64,000 nucleotides of DNA from Kitasatospora fiedleri (GCF_948472415.1 NZ_OX419519.1:4588001-4652000); one strand, 5' to 3'. Shown: positions 1 to 8,949, counted from the stretch's first letter. The notes: generated from the sequence alone by a model not told the origin. Numbers and translations: made by a program.

Positions 1-1
1 C

Positions 2-1108
2 GTCCCGTTCTCGCTGCTCGCGGTGGTCGCGGCCACCCTGCTGGCCCGGTGCGCGGACCTGCCGGTGGAGACCATCGGCCACCTGCCCGCCGGGCTCCCG
101 GCCCCCTCGCTCGGCTTCTTCGAGGCCGCGGACGTGCCCGCGCTGCTGCCCTCGGCACTCGCGGTGGCGGCGCTCGCCGCGCTGGAGTCGCTGATGTCGG
201 CGACCGCCGCGGACGCCATGGGCGCGGGCGAACGACACGACAGCGACCGGGAGTTGTTCGGCCAGGGCCTGGCCAACCTGGCGGCCCCGCTGTTCGGCGG
301 GGTGGCCGCGACCGGGGCGATCGCCCGGACCGCCGTCAACGTCCGCTCCGGCGCGGCCTCTCGGCTGGCGTCGCTGGTGCACGCCGCGGTGCTCGCGGTG
401 ATCGTGTTCGCCGCCGCGCCGCTGGTGTCCGGCATCCCGCTGGCGGCCCTGGCCGGCGTGCTGGTCGCCACCGCGGTGCGGATGGTCGAGACCGGCTCGC
501 TGCGGGCGCTGGCCCGCAGCGGGCGCGGCGCGACGGCGGTGCTGGCGCTGACCGCCGCCGCGACCCTGGCGTTCGACCTGGTGACGGCCGTGGTGGTGGG
601 CCTGCTGCTGTCCGGGGCGCTGGCGCTGGCCGAGGTGGCCCGGGCGGCCCGGGTCGAACAGGTCCCGCTGCACGAGGAACCGCCGCCCGCCGGCCACCGC
701 GAGGAGGAGCGGGCGCTGCCCGCCGAGCACGTCGCCGCCTACCGGATCGACGGCCCGCTGCTGTTCGCCGCCGCCCACCGCTTCCTGCCGCAACTCACCG
801 GCGCCGACCGGGTACGGGTCGCGATCCTGCGGATGTCGCGGGTCAGCGCGATCGACGCCAGCGGCGCGGTCGTCCTGGGCGACGCGATCGCCGCCCTCGA
901 ACGGCGCGGCACCCTGGTGCTGCTCTCCGGCCTGCGCGCGGAACACCACCGCCCGCTGGCCGCGCTCGGCGTGCTGGACCGGCTGCGCGAACAGGGCCGG
1001 GTGTTCGCCACCACCCCCGAGGCGATCGCCTGCGCCCGGCGGCACCTGGACGGGGCGGAGCTGCCGACGGGCGCGGGCGCGGGTACGGGTACGGGGGCGG
1101 CGGGTTGA
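2..1108 (+). CDS. SulP family anion transporter with STAS domain (5' partial)
   Basis: The reading frame is open from the first bases of the window, so the N-terminal membrane half lies upstream. What remains shows several hydrophobic segments, including an LLPSALAVAALAALESL stretch typical of the SulP core, followed by a soluble C-terminal STAS domain with the motif AIDASGAV near the middle of the domain (about residues 270-295 of the visible part). SulP proteins are inner-membrane carriers or channels for sulfate, bicarbonate or related anions, and the STAS domain regulates transport or trafficking. The substrate cannot be told from this fragment; bicarbonate/sulfate is inference. The C-terminus ends in a low-complexity Gly/Ala/Thr tail encoded by GGGTACGG repeats. 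Confidence 0.85.
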   Translation, partial: VPFSLLAVVAATLLARCADLPVETIGHLPAGLPAPSLGFFEAADVPALLPSALAVAALAALESLMSATAADAMGAGERHDSDRELFGQGLANLAAPLFGGVAATGAIARTAVNVRSGAASRLASLVHAAVLAVIVFAAAPLVSGIPLAALAGVLVATAVRMVETGSLRALARSGRGATAVLALTAAATLAFDLVTAVVVGLLLSGALALAEVARAARVEQVPLHEEPPPAGHREEERALPAEHVAAYRIDGPLLFAAAHRFLPQLTGADRVRVAILRMSRVSAIDASGAVVLGDAIAALERRGTLVLLSGLRAEHHRPLAALGVLDRLREQGRVFATTPEAIACARRHLDGAELPTGAGAGTGTGAAG

Positions 1109-1156
1109 CGGCCGACGGACGCCGCCGCTGCCCAGGCCCCGCCCGATCCGCTCGCC

Positions 1157-1212
1157 CGCTCGCCCGTACCCGCTCGCCCGTACCCGCTTGCCCGTACCCG
1201 CTCGCCCGTACC
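1157..1212. repeat. Four tandem copies of a 14-bp GC-rich unit
   Basis: Four head-to-tail copies of CGCTCGCCCGTACC (third copy has T for C at position 5), followed by a degenerate copy to about 1230. It fills the spacer between the SulP gene and the small DUF6126 gene. The complementary GGTACGGG pattern also ends the SulP gene, so the two could pair in RNA. Confidence 0.85.
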
Positions 1213-1257
1213 CGCCCGCCCGCCTGTACCCGCCCGTTCGACCTCACCGGAGCAGCC

Positions 1258-1389
1258 ATGAGCGACGCCGTCCGCGACGAGAGGAGCAGGCGCCGGGCGA
1301 TGATCGTCCGCGCCCTGGTCTACATCGCCGGCACCCACCTGTTCGCCGGGTTCGTGATCCTGCTGTTCGCCGTCGGCGGCCGCCGCTGA
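1258..1389 (+). CDS. DUF6126 family single-pass membrane mini-protein, 43 aa
   Basis: A 43-residue protein with a charged N-terminus (DERSRRRAM) and one hydrophobic segment at about residues 20-39 (VYIAGTHLFAGFVILLFAVG). The length, the YxxGTHLFAGF core and the basic tail match the DUF6126 family of short streptomycete membrane proteins, whose function is unknown. The start is ATG at 1258 with GGAG 5 bases upstream; in-frame codons further upstream only cover the tandem repeat. It may be carried on the SulP transcript. Confidence 0.7.
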   Translation: MSDAVRDERSRRRAMIVRALVYIAGTHLFAGFVILLFAVGGRR

Positions 1390-1398
1390 GGGCGGGGG

Positions 1399-1986
1399 CT
1401 ACCGGCGCCGCGGCGGAGCCTCGCCCAGCAGTTCCCCGTCCGGGCCGCGGACCTCGATCCGCAGGCCGAACTCCGCGTGCAGCGCGGCCGCCTGCTCCGG
1501 GGTGGCCAGCAGGTAGTGGTCGTCGTCGTGGCGGCGCACGCCCGGCAGGAGGTGGAAGACCCGGGGGTCGCCGCCGCCCGGGGCGAGGTCGTCGATGCCC
1601 TCCGCGATGGCGGCCAGGTCGAGGTAGTCGTCCGACTCCTGGTCGATCGGCCAGCACTTCGGCACGCCGTTGACCTTGAAGCGCAGGTTCCGAAGGGAGT
1701 CCTCGTCGCCGACCAGCTCCACGTCGGTGACGGTCACCGCCCCGCCGGACAGCCGCCCGGCCGTTCGGAAGATCGCGCGGTAGGCGTCCTCCGCGAAGTC
1801 CACGTCGTCGCTGTGGGCCTGGACCACCGCCTCGCAGAGGGCCGCCACCGCGATCAGGTCCCGTTCCCGCCGCTCCGGCGGGAACTCCGGCCAGTCGGCG
1901 GCGTACTCGATCGTCTCGTCCGCCAGCGCGCGGGTGGTCAGACCGAACTCGTACAACCGCTCGGCCATCCGCTGGTAGCCGTTCAT
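1399..1986 (-). CDS. Hypothetical protein, about 195 aa
   Basis: Soluble protein with no signal peptide or membrane segment; helical and acidic in its first half (MNGYQRMAERLYEF onward) and with a beta-rich second half ending GELLGEAPPRRR. I do not recognise a family. The start at 1986 is preferred because AAGGA lies 7 bases upstream; ATG at 2001 and the frame open to 2025 are alternatives. It ends 9 bases from the end of the convergent DUF6126 gene. Confidence 0.6.
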   Translation of the reverse strand: MNGYQRMAERLYEFGLTTRALADETIEYAADWPEFPPERRERDLIAVAALCEAVVQAHSDDVDFAEDAYRAIFRTAGRLSGGAVTVTDVELVGDEDSLRNLRFKVNGVPKCWPIDQESDDYLDLAAIAEGIDDLAPGGGDPRVFHLLPGVRRHDDDHYLLATPEQAAALHAEFGLRIEVRGPDGELLGEAPPRRR

Positions 1987-2050
1987 CCCCGTGTCCTTCA
2001 TGCCGGGAGTCTGACAGGCCGTCACGACAGCCCGGGGCGGGAGGGCGGGG

Positions 2051-2587
2051 TCAGGGCTTCAGGACGGTCAGGCGGACGGTGGTGGCGCCGTCGTCGGGAG
2101 TCGTGACGGCGGTGCCGGCGGGGGACGGGCCGAAGGTGAGGACCTGGTGGGCGGGGCCGGGCGGGAAGTCCCAGTCGACGTGGTCGCGGCGGCGCAGGAC
2201 GGCGGTGTCGTGCAGGGCGGTGTCCGGGTCGGTGGTGACGGCGGTGGCGCGCAGGGCGGCGAGGTAGGCGGCGGCGGTGGCGGGCGGGACGGTGAAGCGC
2301 AGGAAGAGGACGTCCGGGCCGGCGGCCGAGTTGTCGTCGCTGTAGTAGCGGACCGCGGTGGCGCCCCCGGGGAGGGCGACGTCGTAGTAGCGCAGCAGGG
2401 TGGGCAGGTCGCGCGGGCCGCCGAGGTTGGCGCAGTCGTACTGCCGGTAGGCGCGGGCGTCGTGCGGGTGCAGCGGCCAGCAGCCGCCCCAGGCGCGGCG
2501 GGCGCCGACCAGGCCGCCGCCCAGCACGAGCAGCGCGATCAGCACCCAGGTCAGCGGCCTGCGGTGCCAGGCGCGGACAGCGGACAT
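2051..2587 (-). CDS. Membrane-anchored hypothetical protein, 178 aa
   Basis: Begins MSAVRAWHRRPLTW followed by a single hydrophobic helix (residues 14-30, VLIALLVLGGGLVGARR), then a soluble domain of about 145 residues with two Cys (CWPLHP, YDCANL). This suggests an exported domain tethered by an uncleaved signal anchor. I recognise no family. The next gene on the same strand (acyltransferase, 2754-3872) ends 166 bases upstream, with a minisatellite in between. Confidence 0.6.
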   Translation of the reverse strand: MSAVRAWHRRPLTWVLIALLVLGGGLVGARRAWGGCWPLHPHDARAYRQYDCANLGGPRDLPTLLRYYDVALPGGATAVRYYSDDNSAAGPDVLFLRFTVPPATAAAYLAALRATAVTTDPDTALHDTAVLRRRDHVDWDFPPGPAHQVLTFGPSPAGTAVTTPDDGATTVRLTVLKP

Positions 2588-2685
2588 CCCTACCCCCGGT
2601 GTTCCGCCCGCTCCCCGTGCGCCGTCGTTCGTCGTCGGGTCCGGCCGGGCGGTAGTTCCCGGGGATCATAGTCGGCTCGAACACC

Positions 2686-2740
2686 CGGTCGGCGCACGGT
2701 CGGCGCACGGCCGGCGCACGGCCGGCGCACGGTCGGCGGA
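2686..2740. repeat. Five tandem copies of an 11-bp unit
   Basis: Five consecutive copies of CGGYCGGCGCA (Y is T,T,C,C,T; the last copy ends GGA). It lies in the gap between the acyltransferase stop and the start of the hypothetical membrane-anchored gene on the minus strand. Confidence 0.85.
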
Positions 2741-2753
2741 CGGCCGCCGCCGC

Positions 2754-3872
2754 TCAGTCCCGCAGCAGCAGCCGCAGCCGGGGCGTCAGCAGCGGGCGCA
2801 GCAGCCGGGTGACCGGCGGGGTGCACAGCAGCAGGGCCAGCGCGGCGGCGGCGAGGGTCAGGGCCGCCTGCCCGGCCGCCGAGGTGAGGAACCCCCCGCG
2901 GTAGCCGCCCGCGCGGACCAAGGCCAGCTGGACGAAGGGGTGCACCAGGAACGCCGCCGTGCTGGCCGCGCCGAGTCCGCTGTACCAGCCGGCCCGGACC
3001 GGCACCAGGGCCAGGAACAGCACGCCCAGGACCGCCCCCGCGAGGTTGACCGCCAGCGACAGCGCCAGCCAGCGGGGCAGGCCCGCGTGCAGGCCCGCCG
3101 CGCTCATGCTCCGGTAGAACCAGGCCGCGTCCAGTCGCGGCACCAGCCAGTACGCGAGCAGCGCCGCCGCCGCGAACACCGGGGGCGCGGCGGCCCGCAG
3201 CCGCCGGTTGCCGCGCAGCGCGAGCACCCGGTCGCGGTCCAGGGTCAGCCCGGCGACGAAGAACGGCAGCAGTTGCAGGGTCCGTCCGATCGACAGCTGC
3301 GGGGTCAGCGGCAGCGCCCCGGCCAGCAGCGAGACGGCGACGGCGGTGGTCAGCGGGGCCCGCAGCCGGTGCCAGAGCGGGGCGCTCAGCCGCCACAGGA
3401 ACAGCGACAGCAGGAACCAGGTCACCCAGACCGGGGTGAGCAGGTCCAGCGCGAACCGCCCCCCGTCCAGCCATGCCGTGTACGCCCCCAGCAGGGTGGT
3501 CCACACCAGGTACGGGGCCAGCACGCCGCTCAGCAGCCGGCCGAGCTGGTCCGGGCGGGCGGTGAAGGAGCGGGAGAACCAGCCGGACACGAACACGAAC
3601 ACCGGCATGTGGAACGCGTACACCAGCAGGTAAGCGGCGTGCAGCACCCGGTGCCCCGGCACCCGCGCCAGCGGCTCCCAGAAGTGCCCGCAGACCACCA
3701 GCACCGTCGCCAGCAACTTCACGTGGTCGAAGAACGGTTCGCGCCCGCGGGGAGCCGCGGGCCCGTCGGGGCCGGGTCGGGCGAGCGGGGGATCGGCGAG
3801 CACGGGTTCCCACAGGTCGGAAGGGGGCACGGACCGACAGGACTCTACGGGGTGCCACGGAACGGGGACCAC
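2754..3872 (-). CDS. Acyltransferase family 3 membrane protein (OafA/fucose 4-O-acetylase-like)
   Basis: About 372 residues with roughly ten hydrophobic helices. After a Pro-rich N-terminus comes the family signature FFDHVKLLATVLVVCGHF with the conserved His, then the helices and the arginine-containing loops of acyltransferase-3 proteins (for example VFVSGWFSRSF). Members transfer O-acetyl or other acyl groups to surface sugars or lipids. The acceptor is unknown here. The first 40 residues are unusually Pro-rich and two in-frame GTG codons (3830, 3803) are alternative starts. It is divergent from the geosmin synthase gene across a 229-base gap. Confidence 0.75.
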   Translation of the reverse strand: MVPVPWHPVESCRSVPPSDLWEPVLADPPLARPGPDGPAAPRGREPFFDHVKLLATVLVVCGHFWEPLARVPGHRVLHAAYLLVYAFHMPVFVFVSGWFSRSFTARPDQLGRLLSGVLAPYLVWTTLLGAYTAWLDGGRFALDLLTPVWVTWFLLSLFLWRLSAPLWHRLRAPLTTAVAVSLLAGALPLTPQLSIGRTLQLLPFFVAGLTLDRDRVLALRGNRRLRAAAPPVFAAAALLAYWLVPRLDAAWFYRSMSAAGLHAGLPRWLALSLAVNLAGAVLGVLFLALVPVRAGWYSGLGAASTAAFLVHPFVQLALVRAGGYRGGFLTSAAGQAALTLAAAALALLLCTPPVTRLLRPLLTPRLRLLLRD

Positions 3873-4101
3873 GCGGGCACCGCGCGGGCGCCCGGGGCCG
3901 GGGAGGCGGCCGACCGCGCCGCGAGGGCCGGACGGCGCCGTCCGTCATGGCGGCGCGCCCTGGTGTCACTCGTACGGGTGGATTGCGGAATCCGGGTGGC
4001 CCAGTGGGGTATCGGTGACCGCGGGCCCGCGGGCTCGTTAGGCAGCGTGCCGGTCTCCGTCGACGGCACACCATCAGACGCACACCTAGGGGCGGGACCC
4101 A

Positions 4102-6294
4102 GTGGCTCAGCCGTTCGAACTGCCGGACTTCTACGTGCCGTACCCGGCCAGGATCAACCCGCACTACGAGCAGGCGCGGGTCCACACCAAGGAGTGGGCG
4201 CGCCGCTTCGGCATGCTGGAGGGCTCGGGCATCTGGGAGGAGCACGACCTCGACTCGCACGACTACGCGCTGCTCTGCTCCTACACCCACCCCGACTGCG
4301 ACAGCGGGGCGCTGGACCTCGTCACCGACTGGTACACCTGGGTGTTCTTCTTCGACGACCACTTCCTGGAGACCTTCAAGCGGACCCTGGACCGCGAGGG
4401 CGGCAAGGCGTACCTGGACCGGCTGCCCGCCTTCATGCCGATGGACCTCGCGGACGGCTACCCGGAGGCGACCAACCCGGTCGAGGCCGGCCTGGCCGAC
4501 CTCTGGCAGCGGACGGTCCCGCACATGTCGGCCGACTGGCGGGCCCGGTTCGCCGAGTCGACCAGGAACCTGCTGAACGAGTCGCTCTGGGAGCTGTCGA
4601 ACATCAACGAGGGCCGGGTCTCCAACCCGGTCGAGTACATCGAGATGCGCCGCAAGGTCGGCGGCGCCCCCTGGTCGGCCGGGCTGATCGAGTACGCGGC
4701 GGGGGCCGAGGTGCCCGAGGCGGTGGCGTACTCCCGCCCGCTGCGCGTCCTGCGGGACGCCTTCTCGGACGGCGTGCACCTGCGCAACGACCTGTTCTCG
4801 TACGAGCGCGAGATCGGCGAGGAGGGCGAGCTGTCCAACGGCGTCCTGGTGCTGGAGACCTTCCTCGGCTGCTCCACCCAGGAGGCCGCGGACGCGGTCA
4901 ACGACCTGCTGACCTCCCGGCTCCAGCAGTTCGAGAACACCGCGCTCACCGAACTCGCCCCGCTCTTCGCCGAGCACGCGCTGAGCCCGGAGGAGGTCGC
5001 CCGCGTCCTGGCCTACGTCAAGGGCATGCAGGACTGGCAGTCCGGCGGCCACGAGTGGCACATGCGCTCCAGCCGCTACATGAACGGCGGCGGCGCGGCC
5101 GCCCCGGTGCCCGGCCCCCGGGGCCTGGGCACCTCCGCGGCCAACATCCGCCTCGCGGCGGGCATCCGCGGCCTGCGCAGCTTCGCCCACGCCCCGCACC
5201 GCACGTCCGGGCCGTCCCTGCTGCCCGACTTCCCGATGCCGTACCCGCTCAGCCTCAACCCGCACCTGGCCGCCTCCCGCGAGTACGTGGTCGGCTGGGC
5301 CCGCGAGTTCGGCCTGCTCGACCCGGAGCCCGGCGTCCCGGCCTCCGACATCTGGGACGAACGCAAGCTCCGCGACTACGACTTCGCGCTGTGCGCCGCC
5401 GGCATCGACCCCGACGGCAGCCCCGCCGAGCTCGACCTCTCCTCCGCCTGGCTGACCTGGGGCACCTACGCCGACGACTACTACCCCGTCGTCTTCGGCC
5501 GCCCGCGCGACCTGGCGGGCGCGAAGGCCGCCAACGAGCGGCTGTACGCGCTGATGACGCTCGACGGCAGCCTCCCGTTCCCCCCGCGCAACGCGCTGGA
5601 GGCCGGCCTGGCCGACCTCTGGCAGCGCACCAGCGCCCCGTTCTCGCAGAGCGCCCGGGCCAAGTTCCGCAAGGCCGTCGGGGACATGATCGACAGCTGG
5701 CTCTGGGAGCTCGCCAACGGCGCGCAGAACCGCGTCCCCGACCCGGTCGACTACATCGAGATGCGCCGCGCCACCTTCGGCTCCGACCTGACGATGAGCC
5801 TGTCCCGGCTCGGCCGCGGCGAGGTGATCCCCGAGGAGGTGTACGCCAGCGGCACCATGCGGGCGATCGAGAACTCCGCGGCGGACTACGCCTGCCTGGT
5901 CAACGACCTGCACTCGTACCGGAAGGAGGTCGAGTACGAGGGCGAGTTCCACAACCTGGTCCGGGTGGTGGAGAACTTCTTCTCCTGCGACCACCCCGTC
6001 GCGGTCGACATCGTGGCCGACCTGATGGCCTCCCGGCTGAGCCAGTTCGCGCACGTGGTCAAGGGCGAACTCCCGATCCTCAAGCAGGACTTCGCGATCG
6101 AGGGCGAGGCCGCGCAGGCCCTCGACGGGTACGTCCGCGAGCTGGAGGACTGGATGGCCGCCGTCCTGCACTGGCACCGCGAGTGCGACCGCTACGCCGA
6201 GGACGTGCTGCGGCGGCACTTCGCCCCGAAGACGGCCGTCCCGGCGGACCTGGGGACGTCGGCGATGCGCATCCTGGAGACCATCGGCCGGTAG
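4102..6294 (+). CDS. geoA: Bifunctional germacradienol/geosmin synthase
   Basis: 730 residues, the expected length for the two-domain enzyme that converts farnesyl diphosphate to germacradienol (N-terminal domain) and then to geosmin (C-terminal domain). The N-domain has the Mg-binding DDHFLE (D85-D86) and the NSE triad in NDLFSYERE (N229, S233, E237). The C-domain repeats the fold with the variant DDYYP (D458-D459) and NDLHSYRKE (N601). The linker around residues 335-375 is Gly/Ala/Pro-rich. Start is GTG at 4102 with GGGGCGGG upstream; homologues begin with the same QPFELPDFYVP motif. All catalytic motifs are intact, so the strain should make geosmin. A strong hairpin follows the stop. Confidence 0.97.
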   Translation: MAQPFELPDFYVPYPARINPHYEQARVHTKEWARRFGMLEGSGIWEEHDLDSHDYALLCSYTHPDCDSGALDLVTDWYTWVFFFDDHFLETFKRTLDREGGKAYLDRLPAFMPMDLADGYPEATNPVEAGLADLWQRTVPHMSADWRARFAESTRNLLNESLWELSNINEGRVSNPVEYIEMRRKVGGAPWSAGLIEYAAGAEVPEAVAYSRPLRVLRDAFSDGVHLRNDLFSYEREIGEEGELSNGVLVLETFLGCSTQEAADAVNDLLTSRLQQFENTALTELAPLFAEHALSPEEVARVLAYVKGMQDWQSGGHEWHMRSSRYMNGGGAAAPVPGPRGLGTSAANIRLAAGIRGLRSFAHAPHRTSGPSLLPDFPMPYPLSLNPHLAASREYVVGWAREFGLLDPEPGVPASDIWDERKLRDYDFALCAAGIDPDGSPAELDLSSAWLTWGTYADDYYPVVFGRPRDLAGAKAANERLYALMTLDGSLPFPPRNALEAGLADLWQRTSAPFSQSARAKFRKAVGDMIDSWLWELANGAQNRVPDPVDYIEMRRATFGSDLTMSLSRLGRGEVIPEEVYASGTMRAIENSAADYACLVNDLHSYRKEVEYEGEFHNLVRVVENFFSCDHPVAVDIVADLMASRLSQFAHVVKGELPILKQDFAIEGEAAQALDGYVRELEDWMAAVLHWHRECDRYAEDVLRRHFAPKTAVPADLGTSAMRILETIGR

Positions 6295-6309
6295 GGCGCG
6301 GGCGGCGCC

Positions 6310-6353
6310 AGGGGCGCGGGGAACCGCGCGAGCGGGCGGTTCCCCGCGCCCCT
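6310..6353. terminator. Bidirectional hairpin terminator containing a dispersed 20-mer
   Basis: Perfect 16-bp inverted repeat: AGGGGCGCGGGGAACC at 6310-6325 and its complement at 6338-6353, with a 12-base loop. It sits between the convergent geosmin synthase and secreted-protein genes. Its arm carries the word GGGGCGCGGGGAACCGCGCG, which recurs at 52055 and, in reverse with one change, near 53370. Confidence 0.75.
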
Positions 6354-6375
6354 GACCGGCCCGACTCGGGCCGTC

Positions 6376-7332
6376 CTACTGCCAGTTGTGCTGCTGCGGC
6401 TGCCCCGGCGGTGCCTGGTGCGGCACCGGAGCCGGAGCCGGGTGGTGCGGGTGGTGCCGGTGCCCGCGCGGGTGCCGGGTGAGGGTGTAGCCGAGGACAC
6501 CGGCCAGGGCGGCCAGCACGCCGCCCGCGACGGTCCACCACCAGCGGGTGTTCCAGCCGGAGAAGAGGTCCGAGTACCAGTGGGACTCCTCCGCCGCGGG
6601 CGCGGCCGCGTACGTCGCGCTCGCGCTCGGCGCCGGGGTGCCCGCCGCCGCGGCGGCCGTCGCGCCGGCGTTCACCGGCGGCACCAGCGGGGCCTTGAGC
6701 GAGCCGCCCTCGGGCTGGGCGTCGTCCGCGCCGCCCTTGGTGGCGACGTGCACGTGGACGGTGGCGGCCAGGCCGAGGTCGGTCTGCGGGATGTCCGTGG
6801 TGGACAGCCGGACGTAGTACGTGCCGGGCAGCGGGTCCCCGGACCAGGGCTCGGCCCAGGACCGGATCTGCCGCAGCGCGCAGCTCAGCGCCAGGGTGGT
6901 CGCGCCCTGCTCGCCGGTGCCCTCCTGCGGCCCCGCGGTGCAGGACTGCCGGCGGCGCAGGCCGTCGAAGAGTTCGAGCGTCCAGGTCTGCGGGCCGTGC
7001 CGGTCCGCGGCGTCCGGCAGGGTGACGGTGACCTGGACGGTCGCGGTCTGGCCCTCGGCGGCCGGGAACGCCCAGTACAGGTAGTCGCCGGTGGAGACCG
7101 GGACGTCCGCGTCCTGGCCGGAGGCCAGCGTGGTCGCGGTCAGGAAGCTGGTGCCGACCGAGTTCAGCACCGGCTTCGCCCCACCGGAGGCGGAGGCGGA
7201 GGCGGAGGCGGAAGCGGAGGCCGACGGCGAGGCCGCGGCGGACGGGGACGCGGCCGAGGCCGTCGCCGGGGCCAGCAGGAGCAGGCCGGTGAACGCGGCG
7301 GCCGAGGCCGCGGCGGTGCGGAGCGTGCGCAT
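6376..7332 (-). CDS. Secreted Ser/Ala-repeat protein with C-terminal membrane anchor, 318 aa
   Basis: Starts MRTLRTAAASAAAF with a clear signal peptide ending ATASAAS, followed by a Ser/Ala/Pro repeat (residues about 28-48, SASASASASASA), a beta-rich extracellular domain of about 190 residues with two Cys (SCTAG, LSCAL), an Ala/Pro linker, a transmembrane helix (WWWTVAGGVLAALAGVLGY) and a His/Pro-rich cytoplasmic tail (HPRGHRHHPHH). Function unknown. It begins 2 bases after the stop of the vWA gene, so the two form an operon and probably act together at the cell surface. The Ser/Ala repeat is a plausible O-mannosylation target. Confidence 0.8.
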   Translation of the reverse strand: MRTLRTAAASAAAFTGLLLLAPATASAASPSAAASPSASASASASASASGGAKPVLNSVGTSFLTATTLASGQDADVPVSTGDYLYWAFPAAEGQTATVQVTVTLPDAADRHGPQTWTLELFDGLRRRQSCTAGPQEGTGEQGATTLALSCALRQIRSWAEPWSGDPLPGTYYVRLSTTDIPQTDLGLAATVHVHVATKGGADDAQPEGGSLKAPLVPPVNAGATAAAAAGTPAPSASATYAAAPAAEESHWYSDLFSGWNTRWWWTVAGGVLAALAGVLGYTLTRHPRGHRHHPHHPAPAPVPHQAPPGQPQQHNWQ

Positions 7333-7334
7333 CG

Positions 7335-8672
7335 TCAGTTCTCCCGCCAGACGGCGATCCGCCAGCGTGCCAGCCAGCCGAAGATCAGACCGGCGAGCAG
7401 GCCGGCCAGGGTCAGGACACCGAGCAGGACCCAACCGCGGCCCAGGCCCATCGCGGGGCCGTCCGGAGCTGGGGAGGCGGCGGCGACGTCCACCGTCAGC
7501 TCCAGCGGCAGGCCCGGGTCGGCCTGCACGCCCGCCTGCGCGGCGAACGAGTTGCTGACCACCAGGCAGACCGTCCGGACGTCCGACCCGGCGCCCGCGC
7601 CCTTCGACGGGGAGGCCGAGGCCGAGGCCGAGCCGTCCCCGGTGGCGGACCAGCGCACGCCGGTCGAGGCCACGTCGGTGCGGCCCGAACCGGCGTCGCT
7701 GCCGCGCACCAGCTCCTGGCCGCCGCTGTCGGTCGCCTGGAGCAGCACCCCGTAGTCCCGGGCGACCGCCCGGTCCGGGGTCACGCTGACCGAGGCGCGC
7801 AGCTCCTCGCCCGCCTTCACCGGCACCCGGTACACCCGGTGCTCGGAGAACTTCTCCCGGTCGGTGTACACGCCGGGGGTCAGGACCGGGGCGTCCGCGC
7901 ACTTCTCGGCGCCCGCCACCTGCGCCGGGGCGATGGTGTGGGTGTCCTGGGCGCGGTTGACCAGCTGCTTGACGCGCTTGGTCAGCTGCTCCTGGGTGCG
8001 GACGTCGGTGAAGGTGCCGCCGGTCGCGTTGGCGATGCAGATCAGCTGCTGCCGGGTCTTGTCGTCGTGCGCCAGGCCCAGGGTGTCCACCACCAGGTGG
8101 ATGCCCTGGCTGGCCAGTTCGCGGGCCACGTCGCACGGGTCCGGCGGGGCGCAGGTGTCCTCGCCGTCGGTGATCAGCACGATCCGGCGGGTGGTCGGCC
8201 CGGTCCCCAGGTCCTGCGCGGCGGCGCGCAGCGCGATCCCGATCGGGGTCCAGCCGGTGGGACGGACGGTGGCGACGGCCGTCTTGGCCTCCACCTTGTT
8301 CGTCTTCCCGACCGGGTAGAGCTGCTGGGTGTCCTTGCACCCCTCCTTCTGGTCGTTGCCCGGGTAGGTCGCGCCCAGGGTGCGGATGCCGAACTCGGTC
8401 TCGTCCGGCAGCGCGTCGATGACCTCGTCGATCGACTGCTGGGCGACCGCCATCCGGCTCTTGCCCTGGAGGTCGGCGGTGCGCATCGACCCCGAGCCGT
8501 CCAGGACCAGGTCGACCTTGGGCGGTTCGGTCGCGGCGGGCGGGGCCCCGGGCTCGTCGGCGTGCGCGGGGAAGCCGCCCAGCACGGTGCCGACGACTAT
8601 CGTCAGGGCCCCGAACAGGGCGGCCGCGCGGGCCGTCCGTCGTGGTGTGGGAGTGGTGATCACCCGCCGCAT
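7335..8672 (-). CDS. Secreted von Willebrand factor A domain protein with C-terminal membrane helix
   Basis: Contains a signal peptide (TARAAALFGALTIVVGTVLGGFPAHA), then a vWA domain with an intact metal-ion-dependent adhesion site: VDLVLDGSGSM (DxSxS), a Thr in TGWTPIG and an Asp in LITDGED. A beta-rich region with YxVPVKAGEELRASV follows, then a Ser/Ala-rich stretch, and a C-terminal helix with basic end (LAGLIFGWLARWR). vWA proteins bind ligands through a divalent metal. ATG at 8672 is given; GTG at 8663, with AGGA 8 bases upstream, is equally good. First gene of the operon with the 6376-7332 gene. Confidence 0.8.
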   Translation of the reverse strand: MRRVITTPTPRRTARAAALFGALTIVVGTVLGGFPAHADEPGAPPAATEPPKVDLVLDGSGSMRTADLQGKSRMAVAQQSIDEVIDALPDETEFGIRTLGATYPGNDQKEGCKDTQQLYPVGKTNKVEAKTAVATVRPTGWTPIGIALRAAAQDLGTGPTTRRIVLITDGEDTCAPPDPCDVARELASQGIHLVVDTLGLAHDDKTRQQLICIANATGGTFTDVRTQEQLTKRVKQLVNRAQDTHTIAPAQVAGAEKCADAPVLTPGVYTDREKFSEHRVYRVPVKAGEELRASVSVTPDRAVARDYGVLLQATDSGGQELVRGSDAGSGRTDVASTGVRWSATGDGSASASASPSKGAGAGSDVRTVCLVVSNSFAAQAGVQADPGLPLELTVDVAAASPAPDGPAMGLGRGWVLLGVLTLAGLLAGLIFGWLARWRIAVWREN

Positions 8673-8949
8673 CCTAGGGACCGTCAGTTCGAATCGCCCA
8701 ACGCGGGTGGTGGGCGGCGCCCGTCCCGAACGGGCGGGCGGGGCAGGCGGGGAGAGCACCTGACGGCGCGTCCGGCCGGGGCCGGGGGACGCCGTCGGCG
8801 CGGCGGCGCCGCCGGGCGCGGGGCCGGGCGCGCCGGGGCCGGCGGCGGCCCGCCGGAAACGGACACACCGCACCGGATCGGCCCAAACGCCGCCGCCCCT
8901 GGCTAAGGTGCGGGGGACGTGCCCAACGCCAGTCGGAAGGAAGCCCGCC

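Noticed and set aside
1157..1212. CRISPR array
   Set aside because: Copies are directly adjacent with no spacers and there are no cas genes.
2590..6219. Very long open frame on the minus strand across the acyltransferase and geosmin synthase genes
   Set aside because: It is antisense to well-recognised genes; its translation is Val/Gly/Arg-rich low-complexity and resembles no family. High GC leaves few stop codons in antisense frames.
4102..6294. Wider terpene or secondary metabolite cluster around geosmin synthase
   Set aside because: Neighbours are an acyltransferase and cell-surface genes on the other strand; no prenyltransferase, P450 or regulator is linked.
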